37,233 nt of DNA, from contig JBCCFD010000017.1 of NCBI GenBank assembly GCA_039029915.1, forward strand, positions 1 to 37,233, in the 5' to 3' direction. The notes below the pieces were generated by a model. The model did not search any database. It saw only the letters and a list, made by a program, of their open reading frames with translations, and was not told the origin of the DNA. This stretch comes from QQUD01 sp039029915 (GTDB taxonomy: Bacteria; Chloroflexota; Anaerolineae; Promineifilales; Promineifilaceae). This document shows, piece after piece, positions 32,041 to 37,233 of this stretch. Numbering within the stretch: the stretch's first letter is position 1; every line of letters begins with the position of its first letter. A program made the position numbers and the translations under genes.

Positions 32041-33057
32041 TTAGATTTTTCCGGCTACAAACGCTGTTAGGTCAGCCAAACGTGATGAGTAGCCCCATTC
32101 GTTGTCATACCAAGTCACGATTTTAACCAAGTTACCACCCATGACCTCAGTGGATAAGGCATCAAGGGTTGAAGAAGCAGGGGAGCCGATGTAGTCTGAA
32201 GATACCAAAGGTTCATCACTATAGGTCAACACTTTTCCTAACCAGCCATCACTGCTAGCTGCCGCTTTAAACGCTTCATTAACCTCGTCTGCGGTTGTTT
32301 CCTTGCTTACTTGGGCTGTCAGATCGACAACAGAGCCTGTAACGGTTGGTACGCGGAAGGCCATCCCATTAATCTTCCCGTTGAGTTCTGGCAATACGAG
32401 TCCCACCGCTTTTGCAGCACCGGTTGTCGTTGGAATAATGTTGGCGAAAGCGGTGCGAGCACGCCGCAAATCTTTTCCAGCCACATCCAAAATTGCTTGA
32501 CCATTGGTCACAGCATGAATAGTTGTCATGAGCGCGCTTTCAATTCCAAAGGCATCGTGAAGAACCTTAGCAGCGGGTGCTAAGCAGTTTGTGGTACAGC
32601 TTGCATTAGAAAAGACATGGTGGTTTGCTGGGTCATAGCTATCTTCGTTTACGCCAAGCACAAAGGTGGCATCGACGCCTTTACCCGGTGCCGAGATGAT
32701 AACTTTTTTAGCACCTGCATCAAGATGCTTACTCGCGCTTTCTTTGTCGCGGAAAACACCTGTACATTCTAATACGATATCAACCCCTAAATCACCCCAA
32801 GGAAGCTTGGCTGGGTCACGTTCTGCAAAGGTGTTTAATTTTTCGCCATCCACGTAAATGCTGCCATCTTTGACGTCAACTTCACCTGGAAAACGGCCGT
32901 ATGTTGAATCATATTTTAGCATGTGGGCATTGGTATCGACTGGCCACAGATCATTGATTCCCTCAACGTCTAAGACACCTTTATAGTTTTCATAAATCGC
33001 TTTGAAGACCTGACGCCCGATGCGCCCAAACCCATTAATACCGATTTTAATTGCCAT
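32041..33057 (-). CDS. gap: Type I glyceraldehyde-3-phosphate dehydrogenase
   Basis: A 338-residue glycolytic/gluconeogenic enzyme oxidising glyceraldehyde 3-phosphate with NAD. The nucleotide motif INGFGRIGR (7-15), Asp36 in INDL (a mark of NAD preference), catalytic Cys154 in SNASCTTNCLAP and His181 in TTIHAVTN are all present. The usual HAYTNDQ appears as HAVTNGQ, a small difference near the active site. It starts 3 bases after yvcK, with AGGAG inside the yvcK 3' end, so the two are co-translated. Because YvcK-type proteins are linked to growth on gluconeogenic carbon, the pair makes biological sense. One ACGGCCGT (32893). Confidence 0.96.
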   Translation of the reverse strand: MAIKIGINGFGRIGRQVFKAIYENYKGVLDVEGINDLWPVDTNAHMLKYDSTYGRFPGEVDVKDGSIYVDGEKLNTFAERDPAKLPWGDLGVDIVLECTGVFRDKESASKHLDAGAKKVIISAPGKGVDATFVLGVNEDSYDPANHHVFSNASCTTNCLAPAAKVLHDAFGIESALMTTIHAVTNGQAILDVAGKDLRRARTAFANIIPTTTGAAKAVGLVLPELNGKINGMAFRVPTVTGSVVDLTAQVSKETTADEVNEAFKAAASSDGWLGKVLTYSDEPLVSSDYIGSPASSTLDALSTEVMGGNLVKIVTWYDNEWGYSSRLADLTAFVAGKI

Positions 33058-33060
33058 GAA

Positions 33061-34371
33061 TTATCTCCTATCTAGAATTTTCCAAATGGCTTTAGCCAAT
33101 TTCTCACTGTCATGTCGCCACGGCCGTTTTTCATCTACCAAATCTGTTAAAACGAGTTCAACATCTTTAGGATGATCTGGCGCAACATAAACCGTTTTAC
33201 CGCCCCCTTGTTCTGGTGGGATAGACAGGTTGTTATTTGCTAAAACGATGTTAACACAATCATTGGGAATATGATTAAAAATGGTGGTGACGTGATCAGC
33301 CACTGTGTAATTATCCGTCTCTCCGGGCTGTGTGGCAAGATTACAAATATACAACTTTAAAGCCTGTGCTCTGCGCAAAGCCTCCGAAAGGTCAGGAATA
33401 AGCAGGTTTGGCAGGATGCTGGTGTACAAGCTGCCTGGCCCCATAATGATTAAATCTGCCTGAAATATCGCTTTTAAAGCAGGCGGATAAGCTCTGGCGG
33501 TTTCGGGTTGAAGAAACACTCGCTGAATACGGCCGTTGGCTTCAGGAATTTTTGACTCACCAATAACTTTAGCTGTTTCTCCAGATGGCATCAAAACTTC
33601 AGCGCCAAGCGAAACGTCCTGCATGGTGGATGGTAACACATGCCCCTGCATCGATAATACTTTCTCAGCCGCCAGTAATGATTCATCAAAGCTGCCGGTG
33701 ATGCCCGAAAGAGCCGCCAAAAGCAGATTCCCAAAAGCGTGACCACGCAGTTCGTTGTGTCCGTTTAAGGTAACGTTGCCACCAAATCGATACTGAAGCA
33801 CTTTGGTCATTAAAGCCTCATCTCGCGATAGCGCTGCCATATTATTGCGGAAATCTCCTGGTGGCAGTAAGCCGAATTCCCGTCGCAAACGGCCACTGCT
33901 TCCGCCATCGTCTGCCACAGTAACGATGGCCGTAATTTGACAGTTATAGGGTCTGATATACGGCCGTAAGCCGCGCAGCACGCTAGGTAAACCCGTCCCC
34001 CCACCGATCACCACAATCGACGGCCCTTTTTCCTCGATGGCATCGTTTAGCAGAGTCGTAATGCCACCCTCTGGTAAATCAAACGGAGAAATAAGCCTGG
34101 TGCCGATTTGAAGAATTGCCCAAATAACCAACCCACCCCCCAGCACAAACAAAATAAAAAGCCGAATCCCAAGAGGGATAAAGCTTAATGTCAAATAATG
34201 ATAAAAGTTGGATGGAAACAAATCTGTTTCGACCAGCATTGACAGCAAGCTGTAAATGCCCATGGCCAAAACAACAACGCCAACAACTAGTAGAAAGAGC
34301 CACCTTTTGATGCCTAAACCGACGCTTAGCCAGCGTTTTAGTCCCTGTACTTTTCCCATAGCTATCTTCAT
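33061..34371 (-). CDS. yvcK: YvcK/CofD-like gluconeogenesis factor with N-terminal membrane helices
   Basis: A 436-residue protein. Two hydrophobic segments (about 23-46 and 65-88) precede the YvcK domain, so unlike Bacillus YvcK this one is membrane-bound. The core has VVIGGGTGLPSVLRGL, TAIVTVADDGGSSGRLRREF, PPGDFRNNMAAL, GHAFGNLLLAAL, MGPGSLYTSILPNLL and LATQPGETDNYTVADHV. In Bacillus and Mycobacterium YvcK binds UDP-N-acetylglucosamine and links cell-wall synthesis to gluconeogenic growth. ATG 34371 and an ATG four codons later (34359) are both possible; the second has GAAG 9 bases upstream. It is co-transcribed with gap. Three ACGGCCGT copies (33120, 33529, 33960). Confidence 0.92.
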   Translation of the reverse strand: MKIAMGKVQGLKRWLSVGLGIKRWLFLLVVGVVVLAMGIYSLLSMLVETDLFPSNFYHYLTLSFIPLGIRLFILFVLGGGLVIWAILQIGTRLISPFDLPEGGITTLLNDAIEEKGPSIVVIGGGTGLPSVLRGLRPYIRPYNCQITAIVTVADDGGSSGRLRREFGLLPPGDFRNNMAALSRDEALMTKVLQYRFGGNVTLNGHNELRGHAFGNLLLAALSGITGSFDESLLAAEKVLSMQGHVLPSTMQDVSLGAEVLMPSGETAKVIGESKIPEANGRIQRVFLQPETARAYPPALKAIFQADLIIMGPGSLYTSILPNLLIPDLSEALRRAQALKLYICNLATQPGETDNYTVADHVTTIFNHIPNDCVNIVLANNNLSIPPEQGGGKTVYVAPDHPKDVELVLTDLVDEKRPWRHDSEKLAKAIWKILDRR

Positions 34372-34514
34372 ATCAAATCAAATTTGGCGATTTTATCACC
34401 AATGAAAAGAAGACAAAATCTGGGGGCTGTTGTCATCGTTTGTTATCACCGAGTGTTTAATGAAACAGGGTCTGTTTTTATTCCGAACAAATGACATGAC
34501 GAAATTAATGATTG

Positions 34515-34523
34515 TGCTATGAT
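34515..34523 (+). promoter_or_regulatory. Extended -10 promoter, predicted leaderless start for rfbF-like gene
   Basis: TGCTATGAT is an extended -10 (TGnTATnnT). It ends 8 bases before the ATG at 34532, so transcription should begin at or within two to three bases of the start codon, and no ribosome-binding site precedes that ATG. No clear -35 is seen. The rest of the divergent gap 34372-34531 shows no other clear element. Confidence 0.5.
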
Positions 34524-34531
34524 TCGCCCCT

Positions 34532-35329
34532 ATGAATAATATTCCAGTTGTCATCGTTTGTGGTGGGCAAGGTACCCGAATGCGAGGCAGTACGACTCAA
34601 AAAAAAGAGCTGGTTGAAATCGGTGGAAAACCGATCATTTGGCACGTTATGCGTATCTTTTCAACCTATCACTGTTCAAAATTTGTTTTAACATTGGGAT
34701 ATGGTGCTGATCAAATTCGTCGTTATTTTATGGAATACGAATGGATGACCCGCAATATGACCCTTCAAATTGGTAATAGCGAACCGGAACTTTCTCCCCA
34801 GCAGTTTGAACAAATGGTTGGCCATCCTCCGTGGGAGGTCTCCTTGATTGACACAGGCCTCATGACCGAAAAGGCCGGTCGGATTTTAAAGGTAGCCGAC
34901 TATCTCACGGAAGAGCGGTTTTTCGTGGCCTATGGTGATGACGTCAGCGATGTTAATCTGGCATCACTTATCAATTTTCACCGCTCGCACGGCAAGATGG
35001 CCACGATTACGGCCGTTCAGATAAATTTGCAATATGGCATTGTTGAAGCTGATGAAAACGGCCGTGTCACGGGCTTCCAAGAGCGTCCCAAACTGCCCTA
35101 CTGGATTAATGGTGGCTTTATGCTGTTTGAACGTGACGTGCTAGACATTATTCAAAAAAACAACTTTCAGGATCTAGAAACTGAAGTGCTGCCGTACCTT
35201 GCTAATCATGACAACCTCATGATTTACCGTCACTCTGGGTTCTGGCAATCGATGAACACAATGAAAGACACCATGACCTTAGAGCGAATTTGGCAGCAGA
35301 ACCCACCGTGGAAAGTTTGGGAGGATTAA
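34532..35329 (+). CDS. rfbF: Glucose-1-phosphate cytidylyltransferase-like nucleotidyltransferase
   Basis: A 265-residue sugar nucleotidyltransferase. The nucleotide-binding VVIVCGGQGTRMRG (5-18), the KKELVEIGGKPIIWHVMRIFS segment, the acidic YGDDVSD near 134-140 and the C-terminal FWQSMNTMKDTMTLE match RfbF, which makes CDP-glucose from CTP and glucose 1-phosphate. The common PKPM before VEIGGKPI reads KKEL here. The following gene is an RfbG-like dehydratase, which supports the CDP-sugar assignment, since CDP-glucose feeds 3,6-dideoxyhexoses for surface glycans. The message is probably leaderless. Two ACGGCCGT copies (35009, 35058). Confidence 0.85.
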   Translation: MNNIPVVIVCGGQGTRMRGSTTQKKELVEIGGKPIIWHVMRIFSTYHCSKFVLTLGYGADQIRRYFMEYEWMTRNMTLQIGNSEPELSPQQFEQMVGHPPWEVSLIDTGLMTEKAGRILKVADYLTEERFFVAYGDDVSDVNLASLINFHRSHGKMATITAVQINLQYGIVEADENGRVTGFQERPKLPYWINGGFMLFERDVLDIIQKNNFQDLETEVLPYLANHDNLMIYRHSGFWQSMNTMKDTMTLERIWQQNPPWKVWED

Positions 35330-35330
35330 G

Positions 35331-36308
35331 TTGGAACGAGCGCACTGGCAGGACAAACGAGTTCTCATTACAGGATGCACTGGCTTTTTAGGCTCTTGGC
35401 TTGCCGGTCAATTAGTCAACCTTGGTGCAGATGTTGTGGGACTCATTCGAGACGAAGTACCACAGTCGATGCTTTTGCATGATGGAACCGTCAATAAGAT
35501 TAAAATTGTACACGGGGAGCTATGTGACTATCCACTTTTGGAAAGAACGCTCGCTGAATATGAAATTCATACCATCTTCCACTTAGCCGCGCAAACGATT
35601 GTGGGCATTGCAAACCGTTCACCAATGCACACGTTTGAAACAAATATCCGCGGGACATGGATGCTTTTAGAGGCAGCTAGGCAGAATCCGACAGTTAAAG
35701 CGATTGTGGTTGCTAGCAGTGAAAAAGCATATGGAGATAAGCACCCGCTCCCTTTTGTCGAAACGATGCCGCTTGCTGGTCGGCATCCATATGATGTTTC
35801 CAAAAGCTGTGCCGATCTTATTTCGCAAATGTATGCGCACACTTACCAGTTGCCTGTGTCGGTTACCAGATGCTCAAACCTTTATGGTGGTGGAGATTTA
35901 AACTGGAATCGGTTACTCCCCGGCACAATCCGCTCGGTATTACGAGGTGAACCGCCCATTATTCGGTCAGACGGCACGTTTAAAAGAGATTATCTTTATG
36001 TTGAAGATGCCGTTACTGGTTATTTGATGATCGCTGAGCAGTTAGCCAATACGGCCGTTAAAGGGGAATGCTACAATTTTGGCAAAGGCGACCCAAATAC
36101 AGCCCTTGATGTTGTGAACACCATCATCAAAGTATCGGATCACCCACATCTTGAACCCGTTATTCTAAATGAGGTTCAAAACGAAATAAAAGACGAATAT
36201 CTTAGTTCTCAAAAGGCTCACAAAACGCTTGGTTGGTATCCACAAGATACATTAGAAACTGGATTAGCTAAAACAATGAGCTGGTATCGTCAATTTTTAA
36301 AAATATGA
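35331..36308 (+). CDS. RfbG-like CDP-glucose 4,6-dehydratase (extended SDR)
   Basis: A 325-residue extended SDR that would turn CDP-glucose into CDP-4-keto-6-deoxyglucose. TGCTGFLGSW (14-23) binds NAD, FHLAAQTIVG (83-92) follows, and Tyr154 and Lys158 (YDVSK) are catalytic. RCSNLYGGGDLNWNRLLPGTIRSVLRGEPP and RDYLYVEDAV are strongly RfbG-like. The catalytic Asp-Lys that follows Ser in 4,6-dehydratases (SDK) reads S130-E131-K132 here, a conservative change. The start is TTG 35331 with GGGAGG upstream; the first gene's TAA is directly before it. It overlaps the third gene by 4 bases. It is shorter than classic RfbG (about 355), so another sugar dehydratase is possible. Confidence 0.82.
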   Translation: MERAHWQDKRVLITGCTGFLGSWLAGQLVNLGADVVGLIRDEVPQSMLLHDGTVNKIKIVHGELCDYPLLERTLAEYEIHTIFHLAAQTIVGIANRSPMHTFETNIRGTWMLLEAARQNPTVKAIVVASSEKAYGDKHPLPFVETMPLAGRHPYDVSKSCADLISQMYAHTYQLPVSVTRCSNLYGGGDLNWNRLLPGTIRSVLRGEPPIIRSDGTFKRDYLYVEDAVTGYLMIAEQLANTAVKGECYNFGKGDPNTALDVVNTIIKVSDHPHLEPVILNEVQNEIKDEYLSSQKAHKTLGWYPQDTLETGLAKTMSWYRQFLKI

Positions 36309-37225
36309 ACGTACTGCTCACTGGCGCAACAGGTTTTATCGGCCAGCATCTTGTTGAGAAGTTGCTTTCGGACGGTGAAACGGTCGTTACCCTACTCCTC
36401 CGCGAGGCCTACAGCCATACCGACATTTCTCCCTTGCCCGCTACATTAGCAAAGTATCGCAAACAGTTTAATGTTGTTTACGCCGACCTACGGAACTTTC
36501 AACTGACTTCTCGTGCCCTTCGAGAAGCCCAACCAGATGCAGTTATTCATTTGGCTGCAGCTGGTGTATCTGACCCGTTTTTGGGAGTAGAAACAGCCGT
36601 TCGACACAACCTGACCGGTACCGTAAATTTGCTTCGGGCTTGTTTTGAAACTAATCATTCTGTTAAAAAGATTGTTGTTAGTCGAACACCGGGTGAATTA
36701 ACTCATCTTAATGTCTATGCGACAAGCAAATTGGCAGCCTGGAATTTTTGTCAAATGTATGTTCGAACCCATCAGTGGCCCATCATCGGTGCGATGATTT
36801 TTCAAGCATTTGGTCATGGTCAAACAACACGCTCCCTCGTTCCTTCGGCAATCAAGGCGGCCCTCTCCCATCAGGACTTTCCCATGACGGAAGGCAAGCA
36901 AGCCAAAGATTGGATTTATATCTCTGACGTAGTGGATGGTCTTCTGGCCACCTTACATGCTGATATTCCGGCGGGCACCACCATCGATTTAGGGTCGGGA
37001 CAGCCAACGGCCGTTTTTGAAATTGTGCAAAAGATTTATGCCATCTCCCAAAGCAATGGCCAGCCTCTGATTGGTGCAATCCCCAGCCGCCCCGGTGAAG
37101 TACAAATTCAACAGGCTGATAGCACTCGCACAGAAGCACTGACTGGATGGAAAACGGCCGTTTCACTTGAACAAGGCCTCAGCCAAACCATTCAAAACAT
37201 AAGTGTTCCGAAATCTCTAAATTGA
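36305..37225 (+). CDS. NAD-dependent epimerase/dehydratase family protein
   Basis: A 306-residue extended SDR. TGATGFIGQHL (6-16) is the cofactor motif, HLAAAGVSDP follows, and Tyr138 and Lys142 (YATSK) are the catalytic pair. The usual catalytic Ser/Thr region reads VVSRTPGEL (124-132). The C-terminal half has DWIYISDVVDGLLA, typical of sugar-nucleotide epimerases and reductases. As the third gene in the rfbF-rfbG-like set it may complete a deoxysugar. No 3-dehydrase or aminotransferase is seen in the window, and the operon may continue beyond it. The last residues are encoded by a dispersed repeat. Exact reaction unknown. Confidence 0.82.
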   Translation: MNVLLTGATGFIGQHLVEKLLSDGETVVTLLLREAYSHTDISPLPATLAKYRKQFNVVYADLRNFQLTSRALREAQPDAVIHLAAAGVSDPFLGVETAVRHNLTGTVNLLRACFETNHSVKKIVVSRTPGELTHLNVYATSKLAAWNFCQMYVRTHQWPIIGAMIFQAFGHGQTTRSLVPSAIKAALSHQDFPMTEGKQAKDWIYISDVVDGLLATLHADIPAGTTIDLGSGQPTAVFEIVQKIYAISQSNGQPLIGAIPSRPGEVQIQQADSTRTEALTGWKTAVSLEQGLSQTIQNISVPKSLN

Positions 37226-37228
37226 AAA
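37200..37228 (+). repeat. Dispersed 3'-end repeat, copy 2
   Basis: This copy differs from copy 1 at three positions, all transitions, over 29 bases. It contains the TGA of the last epimerase gene (37223-37225), so the final residues ISVPKSLN are encoded by the repeat. The window ends 5 bases later, so any pairing partner is not visible. Confidence 0.6.
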
Positions 37229-37233
37229 TCTCA

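Larger units (their letters stand above)
2092..37161. repeat. Highly iterated palindrome ACGGCCGT, 39 copies across the window
   Basis: First bases of all copies found by eye: 2092, 2639, 4069, 4575, 5356, 5940, 6181, 6223, 9085, 12338, 14843, 15337, 15807, 16470, 18436, 19171, 19346, 19756, 20333, 21944, 22910, 24794, 25209, 25381, 26578, 28065, 28308, 29831, 31159, 31304, 32893, 33120, 33529, 33960, 35009, 35058, 36051, 37007, 37154. All lie within coding sequence. They encode Thr-Ala-Val (about 18), Asn/Tyr-Gly-Arg (about 13) or Arg-Pro (about 8) depending on frame, so no single peptide or codon preference explains them. Near-copies TCGGCCGT (23252) and ACGGCCGA (23851) also occur. A hand count may miss one or two. 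Confidence 0.93.

Noticed and set aside
32311..32583. Plus-strand frames of 65 and 90 codons opposite gap
   Set aside because: They overlap the most conserved part of GAPDH on the other strand and have no family match.
36852..37166. 104-codon minus-strand frame
   Set aside because: Antisense to the last epimerase gene; its composition is Trp/Arg-rich as expected from a reversed frame, with no domain.

Overview
The window looks like chromosomal DNA of moderate GC content from a free-living bacterium, most probably a Chloroflexota member of the Anaerolineae or Ardenticatenia kind. That placement is inferred from gene families: paired class II and class I diterpene enzymes as in Herpetosiphon, a DUF6391 protein, DUF2079, GT87 and PIG-V membrane glycosyltransferases, a SulP-STAS-rhodanese fusion, and TolB-like propeller proteins. 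No rRNA, tRNA, phage, transposase or CRISPR array is visible. Most of the window is ordinary, densely packed housekeeping and envelope metabolism.

Layout. 1-2230 (-) is lon, cut at its 3' end by the window edge. 2.4-6.2 kb (+) holds a DUF2079 membrane protein, an SDR oxidoreductase and an aldo/keto reductase, converging on a small O-methyltransferase (-). 6.98-13.1 kb (+) is an accessory block: a class I terpene synthase, a class II diterpene cyclase broken by one in-frame TAA, then a membrane histidine kinase whose start overlaps the cyclase end, an Rcp1-like response regulator and a REC-HK-REC hybrid. 13.4-17.0 kb (+) carries a GT87-like protein, a PAC2-family protein, a DUF6391 protein and holA. 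17.2-20.9 kb (+) carries a TauE/SafE exporter, a UbiA prenyltransferase, a PIG-V-like mannosyltransferase and a GNAT acetyltransferase ending in a terminator. 21-24.6 kb holds a lone sigma factor (-), an EamA transporter (+), a class IV aminotransferase (-) and a VOC protein (-). 24.7-34.4 kb (all -) holds two TolB-like propeller paralogues, a GlpX-like phosphatase co-translated with a SulP-STAS-rhodanese transporter, a metallophosphoesterase overlapping a MazG-like gene, and a yvcK-gap pair. 34.5-37.2 kb (+) is a nucleotide-sugar operon (rfbF-like, rfbG-like, a further epimerase/dehydratase).

Themes. GAPDH, YvcK and a GlpX homologue put central carbon control in one stretch. GT87, PIG-V, DUF2079, UbiA and the CDP-sugar genes point to surface glycan or lipid building. 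The terpene block resembles a diterpene pathway tied by gene order to its own sensory phosphorelay.

The strongest unexplained signal is genome-scale. The 8-bp palindrome ACGGCCGT occurs 39 times by my hand count, against well under one expected. All copies lie inside genes, in all three reading frames and on both coding strands, and they are sparse in the terpene/kinase block. This resembles the HIP1 palindrome of cyanobacteria. A second dispersed element of about 29 bp sits at gene 3' ends (13105 and 37200, with a weaker relative at 7982).
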